In this document: positions 48,101 through 60,000 of the stretch, one piece after another
How positions within the stretch are numbered: position 1 is the stretch's first letter
How the letters are laid out: every line of letters begins with the position of its first letter
From: Miscanthus floridulus
Taxonomy: Eukaryota; Streptophyta; Magnoliopsida; Poales; Poaceae
DNA: 64,000 bases
Reading direction: 5' to 3'
Assembly (NCBI RefSeq): GCF_019320115.1
Contig: NC_089582.1
Span: forward strand, 122,475,259-122,539,258
Position numbers and translations under genes: made by a program
Notes under the pieces: generated by a model
The model's database searches: none
Told to the model about the DNA's origin: nothing
The model's input: the letters and a program-made list of their open reading frames with translations, nothing else

Positions 48101-50013
48101 GTTCTTTACATGCATGCGATGATGATGCAACACTCAGCATTTATGCAACAACAACTCTTAAACTAAGAATACGCATACTAAGCTACTAAGCTAGCTCTAA
48201 TGACTAAGGTACTAAGCTAACTATCACCTTTACCAAACAAAGTGTTGAGTTCAACTAACAAACACCTAGCTTTACAAATGAAGGATATATCTTTATTTCT
48301 ACTAATGATTTAATGTATATTGAAACAAAGAGCATTTAACTACCCTATTGCTTAGTCTATTCTAAAGCTACTAAAATTACAGTAAGCACATAATAATACA
48401 ATGATGCTACCATAAAAATTTCAAGACTAAATTATCACCAATTTACCATGAAAATTCCTACAATGATTCATTTTAATAATATGAAGCACTTTTAAACGAT
48501 TTAATAGCTCCTAGTATCAACATGTATATATATAAACTAAATACGCTAATAGATAGATCACAATTTTAGAAACTTAACAAATTTTGTTTCACAATTTTTG
48601 GACACCTACATGATTAGAAAACCATTCACATTCCTAGAAAAAGAAAAACCAATCTCCCGCGTGGCCCACACGTGCGGCCCACGTGACGCGGCGCGCGCGC
48701 ACATAGCGGCCCGCTTTCGCGGCCCACGCGAGGCTGGCCCATGGCGGAGAAGCCCGCACGCGCTAGCGCTTTTGTAGAAACACCCCCGTGCTATCCTCTA
48801 TTAACACGATGACTATGCACACTATTTCTATAGACAACTTTTATGCAAGAAGGCCCTCGTATTAACCCATCTTTGCATCGGGAGGTCCCTGACGCTTCCA
48901 CGCTCACCAGCATGGCATTGACCGGCACTGGGCCGCTATGCTCACCAACTCAGGACTCCCTCGACCCATCTAGAGGACCAATGCTCACCTACGGGCCAAT
49001 GCGCAACAATGGGCGGCGATTCAGAGACCAGAGATGAAGTAGGGTGACTTCTCCAGGTCTGCGGGCAACCTGCGGTGGCGACAACAACGTTCCAGTGAGC
49101 CACGACGCTAAGGGAGCAGTAGAGATAGCGGGTGAGCATCAGCGACTCACCAAGGACCTGGTCGAGGCGATGGTTCGGTCGAAGATGACCCAAGCAAGGC
49201 TAGCCGTGTACACACGGCGAGCTCGGCGACGAGCCATGGTGGACACGACCGCGTCAATAGCGTTGGAACAACGGTGGGGGTATGGCTCAGGTGCGCATGG
49301 CGAGGAGGGGTTCGAGATGAGTCTAGCGGTGCAGCCAATTTAGCCCGAGGTGGTCAGATGGAAGCTGCCCTCGGTGATGGGCGGACTCGGCCTTATCGGC
49401 ACGATGGTGGGGAAAAGCTCCAAAATTGAAGCTCGACCGGGTGCCATTCAAGGCGGGGTGGGGGTGTGTAGCTAGGCAGCTAGGTGACGGAGCCAGCAAC
49501 GCGATGAATCGGGCGATGGTGACTTCTCCCTGCTTGTTTTAATGGCGCGGCTCAGTCCACCATGGCAGCAGCGAAGAGAGAGGGGAGGGGGTAGGTCAGA
49601 GCTCAGCTCGTCCTCACCTTGGCGGGACACGAGTGGTGCGATCAGGACACACACGTGCAGGAGCTACGGACAAGGCATGCGCGAGTCCGCGACCGACACG
49701 GCACGAGCGGCTGCCGCGCCTTTATGGGTGAGGCGACAGCAAGTCTGGCCATGTGCCGATGCCATGGATACGCCAAGCGCGCGTAGCAGCGGTAGGGCCA
49801 ACGATAGGGCGGACAGCGGTGCAGAGCCGCAGGGGAGTGCGGATGCGACGGCGAGGCGACGGCAGTGAAGCATGACCGTGGTAGCACCAATGGCGGCCGC
49901 GCGAGGCAGGGCAGCAGGGCATGGGGCTAGTGGCTCGCTGCGCCTGGCCTCGGACATGCCTAGGCGGGCTTGACCGACCAAGCATGGCGACATGGGGTGA
50001 CCACACGCACGGT

Positions 50014-51217
50014 GAGTTCACCAACTATGGTTACCAAAATCACGCATTATAGCAATTTAACCATGAGGCTTTCCTTGTGGTCTGTCAATCCCTATAGCGC
50101 ACAGTGAACACTGGCCTGAAACAACAGAATCTACTATCTAGCAAACCCATCAAATAATTAGAACAAGATTCAAATATGAAATCTAGACACTCTTCTAATC
50201 TTTCTAGCCAAAATTAAACGTCCATCCATGTTTGAACCGTCTTTAGCAGCAGTTGTAGCAGGATGTGGCATCAGGATATCAGGTGCCCCCCTAGATATTA
50301 CTACATGTTCGGATCACAATGAATGTTGTTGTTCTATATATGAAACCTGACAAAGTGAGCTAACATATGAAACCTGACAAAGTGAAAGTTGCTGTTCCAT
50401 ATATCCAAAGGAGGCCTTAGGAGAATTACCAATCGGTGATCTGAAATGAAGTTGGTCATGGGCCGACCATAAGATAGCAGCTTATTATGCCTTCTCTCTG
50501 ATCCTCTGTTGTAGCTAGCTAGCAATTCCTTTTCTATTTAGGCATGTATCATTCCAATCTTGCAGTACAACTAAATACTAACCTGATAGGGCTACTACCG
50601 GTAGGTATAGAGCTAGATAACAGTGAGTTGTAGATCATTTCGTTGTGGTATTCTACCACAAGATACAATTGTGTAAACAAGATTCTGGTAGTTTCTACCC
50701 ACTCTGGCCATGTTTGGAATACATGAATTTCTTGTCAATTTCTTTGTTGGCATCTAGATAGAGAAAAAGGCAACGGGTTCTCATGTATATGCATGCTTCT
50801 GATCTACAAAATTTGCAAATGATGGACACTAGCTTTCAGTTTACAGATACAGAAGAACAGCTAGTTCGACCAACATAGTCTCAGCAACCCAGGTGCCACG
50901 TGAAGGAACATCCAATGCTACAATGCTACAAAAATGCAACGAAACAGAATAGCAGAGCAGCGTGGACCTTGAATGGGAGAAGTGATGCCTCTTGTTGCAA
51001 GATCTGGGCGACGTGGGCGCCGACAGCGCCTGCAGTAGCGGCAGACGGTGGTGCTTCCTGCTGAGGGGCTGGCGCGGGGGGCAGCGTCAAGGGGGTAGGG
51101 CGTCGGCGTCTGGCAGTGGGGCCGAGGGCACAGCGGCCGCCGCGATGAGCGAGTGAGAGGGCAAGGCCGCCTGCGCGACGCCGTGCGAGGACGGTGGTGG
51201 CTACAGTAGGGCGAGCA
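50014..51217. other. intergenic stretch with a GC-rich segment
   Basis: 50014-50930 is AT-rich with no supported gene. 50930-51217 is GC-rich, and on the minus strand an open frame of about 95 codons resembles a grass first exon (Arg/Pro/Ala-rich). It continues into the sequence beyond the MULE at 52457-52610, so the MULE split a GC island. I do not recognise a product. Confidence 0.35.
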
Positions 51218-51226
51218 CGCGAGCCA

Positions 51227-52456
51227 GGGATTTTTAACTTTTTGCCGACACTCATTCGTTTGCCACTTTTATACGCGCTCCTACACAATTGCCATCGCAA
51301 ATAGTGAACCTCCTACATTTTTGCCATTTTTGCTGACATGGCACGCCAGCGTGGCAGTGAACTTGAGAAGGCCTACAGAGCATGCGAAATGACCTATTTA
51401 CCCCGTTGCTTCTCTCTCTCTACTCGCTGACGCATGGGCCCCACATGTTAGCTTTGTCTTCAACCTCCAGCGACGGATGGGAGCATGGCACCTCCAGCTT
51501 CATCTCACACCTCCAGCACCTGGATGGGAGCCAGGCACCTCCGGCTTCGTCATCACTCCATGGCTACCGAGCAGCCGAGGACGACGAGCAAGGCACCGCG
51601 CACGAAGTCGATGGAGGAGTATTGCGGCAAAGAGGGGCTGGTGGCAGCCAGCAACGGGTAGAAGCGAGGCTCTCCGGCGGAGTGCTTCGGTTGAGGTGAA
51701 AGACGCCACTGCGGCCATGGATTGACGCTGAGATGTGGATAGACGGCCGCCGTGGGTCCTTGCGGTGCCAACGAAGGAGATGGGGAGGCAAGAGCTGCTG
51801 TGTATGCGGAGATCGGTGAGCTCGACCTCGGGACGACAATGGCGGCGACGACGGTGGTTCACGGCGATGGGGCGGGGGTTGCCAAACGACGAGTAGCGGG
51901 GTGAAGTTGTCATGCCACTGCGAACTCGCAGAGCCTGTTGGGGGTAGCAGAGACGGCTGGATGGGGTAGATCGATGGTGACGATGGAGCTCCAGTCATGG
52001 CCGCAGCTCCGTGCAAGCTCCAGTCTTCTACCCTGCCTCCATGGAAGCTGCAAATAGGAGCAAGCGCAGGGAGCTTTTATGAGGCAGCAGCTCTGTAGCA
52101 GCACGGCCTAGGTGCCAGCGCGTCGCTTCTCCTCCCTCCACCGCCAAAGCCCGCTCGCCGTTGAGCCGCTCGGCTTCGGGTGATGGCTGGAGGTTAAAGA
52201 CAAAGCTGACGTGTGGGGCCCACACGTCATCGAGTAGAGGGAGAGAAGCAACTGGGGTAAATAGGTCATTTCGCATGCTCTATAGGCCTTTTCAGGCTCA
52301 CTGCTATGCTGGCGTGCCCACCTGGTGTGCCATGTCAGCAAAAATGATAAAAACGTAGGAGGTTCACTGTTTGCGATGATAATTTTATAGAAGCACATAT
52401 AAAAGTGGCAAACGAAGGAGTATCATCCGTAAGGATGGCAAAAAGTTAAAAATCCC
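51227..52456. mobile_element. non-autonomous Mutator-like element with 9-bp target duplication
   Basis: Ends GGGATTTTTAACTTTTTGCC (51227) and GGCAAAAAGTTAAAAATCCC (52456) are inverted repeats. Similarity extends about 240 bp inward (CCATTTTTGCTGACATGGCA at the left, its partner near 52330 at the right). Flanks CGCGAGCCA (51218-51226) and CGCGAGCGA (52457-52465) match at 8 of 9 positions. The GC-rich centre (about 51480-52180) codes for nothing I recognise. It lies 273 bp before the MOSC exons. Confidence 0.88.
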
Positions 52457-52729
52457 CGCGAGCGAGGTGCGTGCGATTGGGGGAGACCGGCGAGTTCGAC
52501 GTGGGGTCCTGGGGCGGGGGCGGGGGTGAGCCGGTGGGGAGTGAGAGGGCCGCGCGCAATGACGATATTGCCCTTCGACGAATAAAATCGACAAAAATGG
52601 TTATTTTGCGGAGGCGGTGAGAGGCGATAGATCTCTATTTACTTTCCTAGTCCGCCGATCAACGTTCTTTACTTTGAAAGCAACAACGTATGAGATCCCA
52701 TTTCTCAGCTCCTGCACCGGTTGTTTCAG

Positions 52730-53104
52730 ATTTCTAACATTGATCAAGAAAAGGCAATCCCTGGCACTGAACCAAATGAAACTCTACGCACATTTCGGTC
52801 TGGTGAAGTGCTGCGTCCAAGCCACAAAAATAAACGGCAGGTAACTTGCAAAGTGTCTTTCTTCTCAGCGGCCTTCCTACTTCAAGATGTTCCGTACTAT
52901 AAGTAGTAAGGTTCATAACAGCCAAACTCACTGAAGACTCACCCAGCCACCATATCACTTTATCGATTTTTGTAGGTGTACTTTGGGCAAAATCTTGTCT
53001 GCAAAGAGTCCCTGTCAGCTGAAGGCAAAGGAAAGGCCATCAAGGTTGGCGATCCGGTTTATGTTGTGCAGTCATTCTCTTCTCATGATGAAGCTCCAGC
53101 CTGA
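52730..53104 (+). pseudogene. MOSC-domain protein (mARC-like), C-terminal exons only
   Basis: Exon 52730-52840 (after TTGTTTCAG; NETLRTFRSGEVLRPSHK) and exon 52976-53104 (after TTTTTGTAG; VYFGQNLVCKESLSAEGKG and KVGDPVYVV, then TGA) join in frame to 79 codons. They match the end of the MOSC domain of plant mARC-like molybdenum enzymes, which reduce N-hydroxylated compounds. The cofactor Cys segment and the N-terminal beta-barrel exons should lie upstream but are not in the window. The space there holds a MULE and retroelements. It is a truncated remnant, unless distant exons are still spliced. Confidence 0.78.
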
Positions 53105-53256
53105 GTCATGGCTATGTAATAGCTAGGACTAGGAGTATATGTAACAACCGGTTTCCTACTTCCTGACATACACTCATACTGTGTGTGGAACGGACTACCA
53201 ACTAGATGGATTATTGGTGTTAGTAACAGCTATGTACTGCTTATTCCAAACAGAGA

Positions 53257-53310
<54 letters not shown>

Positions 53311-54029
53311 GGAGCTCTGCCTTTAACAGAGACCATAATAACGCGCATGTGTGCTGTTGTCTGTCCAACATTCAGACATGTTGGCTGCTCAGAGAAATTC
53401 AGATATTCTAGGTTGTTAGGTTGCCTTGCGGATGCACACGGCCGGCTCCACCATTTTTAGGTTGCCACTGCGAAATTCAGACATGTTGACGAATGTATTA
53501 GCGGGATGCTCTAGGTTTGTCATACGGGATATCATGCTCTGGCTTGTCGTCGGTTTCTCTCTAATAAATTGTGTGGTTATTAGATTTTCAGGACCAGTTT
53601 TACTTATAAACCGTTTCAACTCTTTTCTTCTTGAGTGAAATAGAAAGAGCTCTGTCTACCCTCTTCAAAGTTCAAACATGTTTCTTTAACAAAATATTTA
53701 CATAGAACACCCAAATATTTTTTTTTGCAAAGCAGTCCCCTTTATGCAGATTGATCCTTACCTTACCAGGATAGTTTCCCAAGGCTCAGAAGGACAGGAC
53801 GACAGGTTGTCTCTCTATCCCTTTATATATATTCCTTGCTTCATCTATGCTCGGCTGCTCCTAAACCTGCTTGATGCTTTCCCTCCTTTTGAACTCTCCT
53901 GTCCTGTGAAGCTTTTCTGAAACTAATACATAACCATTTGCTTAGGTCTAACGTTTTTGGGGGTGGGTTCAGTTCTTCAAGTCTGCAGGACTGGTTCATC
54001 GAGACCAGCTATCTTCACCACCGACAGCT
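53105..54029 (+). other. MOSC 3' flank, microsatellite, and 5' flank of ALIS copy 2
   Basis: No gene is supported between the MOSC stop and the ALIS start. The stretch from about 53752 resembles the leader of ALIS copy 1. Confidence 0.45.
53259..53306. repeat. (AT)24 microsatellite
   Basis: 48 bp of uninterrupted AT dinucleotide in the MOSC 3' flank, preceded by CAGAGACC. The phrase ACAGAGACCAT recurs just after it. Uninterrupted length suggests it is unstable and polymorphic. Confidence 0.95.
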
Positions 54030-56034
54030 ATGCTGCCGATGAATGTTGATGCGGCCGTATCAAGCTCTTCACAGCAGGCTGCTCTAGCAGCCACCACGGA
54101 TAAGCGCAACAAGCCTCGGTGTAATTTCTCCTCAAATAAAGAAGCAAAATTTTGTATTTCTTTCTCCAGCTTGTATTTTTCTGATCAGCAGCAACTGCAG
54201 TTACTTGATTCTAGTAGCATTGTATATGAATGATCTCTTTTATAGCTTTTGCAATTTTTCTGTTTGCAAAGGCTTGCAGAATTTGGGAGAACATCTTAGC
54301 TCAATGCTGCTAGGCTCACCAACTTTTTTAATGGACTGGAATGTTCGCTCCCATTCTCTGCTTAACAGACTGTAGAAGCATACCTTGTTCTGTTATAGAT
54401 TATCAATAATATTAAATATATGACTTGATGTGCTGCAGATTAAATTTAAAAAAATATATATTTCCTATTTTCCAAATTAGAGGAGTGTGATTCACAAAGC
54501 TAGCATAAAGTAATCTATTCAATGGGATACTTTGGTGTTGCCTTAACTTTGTGGTATACATTTTGAAAAGTACTTACCGCTATCTTTTCTGTTGATGTTA
54601 AGACCATCCATTTACTCAGCAGCAGCTTCCAGTATGCCATTGTATACTTAAACCTCCGACTGTGAGTTCAATTTCTTATTCGTATAGATTTCATTACTTT
54701 TTTGTTCTATCACAGCACAGATATGGTTTAGTAATTCAGTATGTGATGACCATCTGTAACTTGTGTTTGCGGGTGATCAGGCGATTGCTGCAATTGCGTT
54801 GGTGGGCATAGTTTTTATTCCGATAGGTCTTGCCTGCATGGCAGCCTCAAACAAGGTATGTTTGCGCTGTGATGTGAGTTACATAAATCTGTAGCAGAGA
54901 TCCAGTTCCAAAAATCGAAGTTTGGAGTGACTTCATTTCTGATATGAAATATACAGGTTGTTGAAGTGGTGGATCAATATGAAACCGCATGCATACCGGA
55001 GAATATGCGTGACAACAAAGTTGCTTATATCCAGAATCCTTCAACGGACAAGTCCTGCCCAAGGTTGCTCAAGGTAGTAAAACAGTTGTTGACGAATGTC
55101 TTGTCCTGTTTTCAGTTGGCGGTGAAAGTTTCCATAAGATTTGGCTATATATGTTCTTCTCTTTGCAGGTTCATGCGCACATGAAGGCGCCAATTTACGT
55201 ATATTATAAACTCGACAAATTCTACCAGAACCATAGGAGGTAAATAAAGTCACTTCTGCTGACGAACTTCCATATATGGAAGCTAAACTACGGCTGTTCA
55301 CTTCACAGGTATGCAAGGAGCCGTAGCATCAGCCAGCTGGGGTCCCCAAAGATGGCCAAGGACACAAAGACCTGCAGCCCTGAAGCCACCGCGAACGGAG
55401 GAGGCCCCATCGTCCCCTGCGGGCTCGTCGCATGGAGCCTGTTCAACGACACCTACTGCTTCGCCCGTGGAAACGAGACGCTGGCGGTGAACAGGCAGGG
55501 CATCTCGTGGAGGAGTGACAGAGGCCACCTGTTCGGCAACCGTGTGTACCCAAGGAACTTCCAGATCGGCGCTCTGGTTGGCGGCGGGACGCTTGATCCG
55601 AACAAATCCGTAAGCACTTTTTTAATTTCCTGGAAAGATCGGTGATACGTACCAAATGCTTTATGAGATTTCTTCGGTTTGGGTTTTGCTTTACCTTGGG
55701 CATTGCAATATATGCAAATTTGCGACAGCTGAGTGAGCAGGAGGATCTGATGGTGTGGATGCGAACGGCGGCGCTGCCGGCGTTCCGGAAGCTGTACGGG
55801 AGGATCGAGGTGGACCTCTACGCCGGCGACCAGATCGCGGTGATGGTTCAGAACAACTACAACACGTACAGCTTCGGCGGGAAGAAGGCGCTGGTGCTGT
55901 CCACCGCCGGCGTGCTGGGCGGCAGGAGCAGCTTCCTCGGCCGAGCGTACCTGGCCGGCGGCATAGCCTGCCTCGCCCTGGCGCTGCTTCTCACGCTGCT
56001 CTTTCTCCTCCCGGTGCGAGCGCCCGCGTCGTAG
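54030..56034 (+). CDS. ALIS: ALA-interacting subunit (CDC50/LEM3 family), copy 2
   Basis: Seven exons (54030-54120, 54603-54661, 54781-54855, 54957-55073, 55169-55239, 55309-55609, 55729-56034) give 339 residues, all GT-AG and in frame. Exon lengths 2, 3, 4 and 5 (59, 75, 117, 71) are identical to copy 1. It has the same features: [10 protein letters not shown], membrane segment 1 (AIAALVGIVFIP-type; LVGIVFIPIGLACMAAS), lumenal CIPENM, KSCPR and [17 protein letters not shown], then [18 protein letters not shown] and membrane segment 2 near the end (AYLAGGIACLALALLLTLLF). Exon 2 reads VCHCILKPPT where copy 1 reads [10 protein letters not shown], replacing the conserved K-P by H-C. The C-terminus (PVRAPAS) differs. 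Codons are GC-richer in exons 6 and 7. It is probably a working flippase beta subunit. Confidence 0.93.
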
Positions 56035-57077
56035 AAAGTCAGGCGTCGCTGCAAGTGCAAGGCCACCAACCTTGTTCTCACCTCAACCTGTTGCTCCATC
56101 AGAGTTTCAGATTCTTCCGTCTGACTAGGTTGCAGACTTGCAGTTTTCCTGTTGGTTTTGCTCGCAGCAAAGTGGAATCTCCTTCGCCCGGGGCTGCGAC
56201 TGCAAGATGATGATTCCAATGATCCAATCCAATCGTATATATATATATGTATGTGCTACATTGAGATACAGATATATAGATGTTCTGTTCGTGTCAATTT
56301 CTAGTGGTTGCACACATGTACATGTATCACAACCACTCGCGGGTCATCCTTTTGCTGTGCCAGTTAAGCTGTAACCTGCTTCCTGTTCCAGTTGTTTGGC
56401 TTCAAATCAAATAGATAATATGCTTGCTAATGTAAATTTCAAATAAATGTGCTCTTGCGCGTGTTCTGTTGGATATATTTATATTTTTTTACAAAGACTT
56501 CTGTTGGATATTATGGAAGTCACAACCGGTGATGTCGTGGCGCACGATTTCTCTCGAAAGAATGAACTAAATCTCTTATATATTTTTTTGCAAAGGTCCT
56601 CTTGTATTTTTTAATATGATAATGCTCCCACGTGGGTGTCTGTCCGTCTCGACGCCGCGTGGCACACTTCGCCTCGCCGCTTCTGCCCGTGCTGCTCGCT
56701 CCCACCTATGACGCGTGCCTCATTCGTGACCGTTGCTCCCTCCCGTCGCTCGCCCCGCCCATCGCGCGCCTGGTCCACGCAGATTCGACCTCCGTGTCGT
56801 GCGTCGCGCAGCCCGCCTGTCGCACGGCCCGCCTTCCGTGGCCATCCCTCGCCGTGCCCCATCCCGCATGCGCTGCCTCTGCTCTACCCATCTCTCGCTT
56901 TCTATCTCGCATCCGCTGATAGCAGTGCGCCTCCCCAGCCTCTTCCCCAACCCCCAACGCCGTCAGGATGCCTCGCCGCCGCTCGCCGCCCGACGGCCAA
57001 AATCGATCGGCCCAGGCCTCCCCTCCTCTATGTTGCAAATGCATGTTTCAAGTATTTCAAACGTTTTAGAGTTATGT
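56035..57077 (+). other. 3' flank of ALIS copy 2 and a GC-rich grass repeat
   Basis: Probable 3' UTR with a short TATATATATATG run near 56236. 56620-57060 is GC-rich, overlapping open frames on both strands without conserved content, and ends with the widespread grass repeat words TGTTGCAAATGCATGTTTCAAG. Element B is inserted in that repeat. Confidence 0.4.
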
Positions 57078-60000
57078 TGTGTGGTAGAACCGTCCGAAAT
57101 AACACGCTTTTAGAGACGCTCGTCTTCCATTAGATACTAAGTGCCCTGAAAGTTAGCTACACCGGACAGTTCCATTGAGCGCACCCCACGGGAGAACTCG
57201 AAACAATCCACGTTTTACATCCAGAATCCAATAATGAGTACGAGCTTACAATACTTAGTCCATTTCATACAACAAGAGTTCTTGAAAATTATTTATTACA
57301 ATACCAGAGTTTAGAGTGCGATAATTAAACATTAGAATAAAAATAAACATCTAGCGAAAACGATACAATGATCTGTTTGTGTCCACCAGAAAAATCCTCC
57401 ACACGAGAGCTACTCCTCAAGCTACACCTGCAACAGGGGTAAAATAAACCCTGAGTACACAATGTACTCGCAAGACTTATCCGACTTGTGGGAATAGTTT
57501 TCCGACTCTCAAATATATGGTAGGCAATATGGGTTTGTTGTTTTCTTTTTATTTACGAAAAACATTACTAGAAGTACGTCCTTAAGATCAAGTTTAATTA
57601 GCAGTCATGATTAAATCATTAGCTAACCATTTTAGGTAAGCATTTGTTCTACTTTCAAGTAAGGGTTGAGCAATCAGAACCATTTTATCATCTTTCGTCT
57701 TCTAGTTCTTACTACGGTGATATACCATAGTCAAGTCATACCGTCTCACAGAAATGACGATTCATGAACCAATGTATCCTAGCTGGGTACCCAAAACACA
57801 TGCCCGGTTTGTACCCTAGGCACAAACATGACCAACTCATTTCACTCCTGTCAAGGGGTCCAGATTCCTGTCCAGACTTGGACTCCAAGCCCCCACACTT
57901 GAGACCCGGTCTCAATATGGTGCTTAGACCTCCACCTTTTCTCGCCTCCAAGCAGTCGGTCCGGAAAGAGCTAGAACCCACGACAAGAACGTAACGAGCC
58001 TTTCCGCTCCCATAAGAAAGTATTTGCTCAGGATAATAAGTCTGTGACCTGACTACCACCCACATTAATGGACAGTCCTTAATCGACACGGATAGAGAAA
58101 ACAGTGTAACCAAGCTAAGCCCCGTGGCCGTAGGACACAACTCGTCAAACCCACCCATACCCATACCATATCCCTGTCCGGACTCCATTTTCTTTCCTTT
58201 CATCATTTTATCATGAGCGTAGATATAATAATCACTTATTGTGAGTAACGACAGGTTACTCACGCTACCAAAAATCTAAGCATAGCATCTACTCGAACCT
58301 ACACTAGTAAGATTCATAGGATAAATATATCTATGCATGTGGTTTTCATAAAAAATCCTGTAACGTAAATGCACATCACATATATATATTCAGTGATTAT
58401 AAAAAATAAGGGTTGTGCATCGGGGTTTGCCTTGAGCAGGCGCAGTGTCGGCTGAGTAAGTCGTCGATGGCTCTAGGACTTCCTCCCTCACGAGGATCTC
58501 CTCCTCATATTCCTCGACGATCTCCTCAAACTCACAATCGTTGGTGGTCACTATCTCCACCAACTCGTTCTCTACATGCATACGATGATGATGCAATACT
58601 TAGCATTTAGATAACAACAACTCTTAAAATAAGAATATGCATACTAAGCTACTAAGCTAGCTCTAATGACTAAGATACTAAGCAAACTATCATCTTCATC
58701 AAGCAGGGTGTTGGTTTAAACTAACAAACCCTTAGCTTCGTAAATTAAGGATATATCTTTATTTCTTCGAGTGATTTAATGTATATTTAAACAAAGAGCA
58801 TTTAACTACCCTAATACTTAGTCTTTCCTAAGGCTACAAAAATTACAGTGAGCACGTAATAATACCATGAAGCTACTATAAAAATTTTAGGACCAAAGCT
58901 AGCACCAATTTACCACAAAAATTCCTACAATAATTAATTTAATAATATAAAACATTCTCAAACGATTTAATAGCTCTTGGTATCAACATATATAGATATG
59001 AAATAAATACACCAATAGATAGAGCACAATTTTATAAACCTAACAAAATTTGTTTCACAATTTTTGGACACCTACATGATTTTATATTAACTGCCAAAAA
59101 TCAGCTCAAAAATTAAATTAGAAAACTATTTCTAATTTCTTATGAAAAAGAAAAACAAATTCTCCCACGCGGCCCACATGCGTGGCCCACGCGACGCAGC
59201 ACGCAGCGGCGAGCGCGTAGCGGCCCGCGGTGCGTCCCACGCGCGGCCAGCCTGCAGCGCAACACGGCCCGCGGTGGGAGGATCCCATGCACGCTGGTGA
59301 TTTTGTAAAAGAGACCTCAAACTTCTCTTGAATTACAACTAAGTACTAACACTATTTTCCCCTCTCTCAAACCTTTTTCACTTAACCCCCTAGCTTTCTT
59401 GGTATTCCCCTACGCACACTCCCAGCGACTCAGCGCATGGCGACGCGCCAGCCGGTGACACAGCGCGACTGCGCCAGCTACCTAGGACCTACGGTAGACC
59501 ACCTAACGGGCCGATCACCAGCTCCAACCCGAGCGGCTACGCTAAGCGGCGGTGCGGGGTGACACGACTTGCTGGGGAAGGCTGCAGTGGCACGTGGGCA
59601 TCCACGATGTCGGTGCCACTATTTTAGTGAGCTGGGTAGCTATAGACCTAATTGATTAGCGTGTAAGCATCAGGAGGCTACCATGGATCAGGGCGGGATG
59701 ATGGTTGGGGTGGAGGATAACGGAGGAGGGTTGGTCACGTGCGACCGAGCCATGCGGTGGCGCACCGCGGTGGCACTATAGCGTCAGTAACAACGGGGAG
59801 GCGGTAGTGGTTCCACTAGCATTTGTAAGGTAGAGAGGGAGGCAAGGCGAAGCTAGTGATGCATGCGAATTGACTCGGGAGGGACGGTAGGAGGGCTACC
59901 CTCAACCATGGTCGAGCGTGGCTTTAATGGCACGACGGTAGGGAAATCTCCAAATTAGAGCTTGGTCGTACTCGCTTCAAGGCTGGGTAGGGTCGGGGGG

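Larger units (their letters stand above)
20343..50013 (-). mobile_element. Tekay-like chromovirus (Ty3/gypsy), element A, doubly interrupted
   Basis: Minus-strand order: 5' LTR (about 50013-44744), PBS, gag, protease, RT, RNase H, integrase, chromodomain, polypurine tract, 3' LTR (23861-20343). RT before integrase plus a chromodomain marks a chromovirus. The LTR of about 4 kb suggests the Tekay/Del lineage (inference). A Tat element (24514-40281) sits in its integrase region and a solo copia LTR (46211-48100) sits in its 5' LTR. The outer end of the 5' LTR is missing, so no target duplication can be shown. Confidence 0.9.
44744..50013 (-). repeat. 5' LTR of element A, interrupted and truncated
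   Basis: It starts TATGGCAAAACCGCCC (plus strand) next to the PBS and follows the element-B LTR to 46210. It is then interrupted by the copia solo LTR and resumes at 48106. Similarity stops near 50013, so about 550 bp of the outer end seen in the 3' LTR (23300-23861) are missing. The sequence beyond is unrelated, indicating a deletion. Confidence 0.83.

Noticed and set aside
50930..51300. Minus-strand 124-codon frame as a protein gene
   Set aside because: It starts within the MULE terminus and ends without a recognised domain; kept only as an exon-like GC island.
55755..56210. 151-codon frame over the last exon of ALIS copy 2
   Set aside because: Out of frame with the conserved CDC50 sequence.
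56636..57133. 165-codon frame after ALIS copy 2
   Set aside because: It runs across the boundary of the element B LTR and through a known type of grass repeat, so it cannot be a conserved gene.
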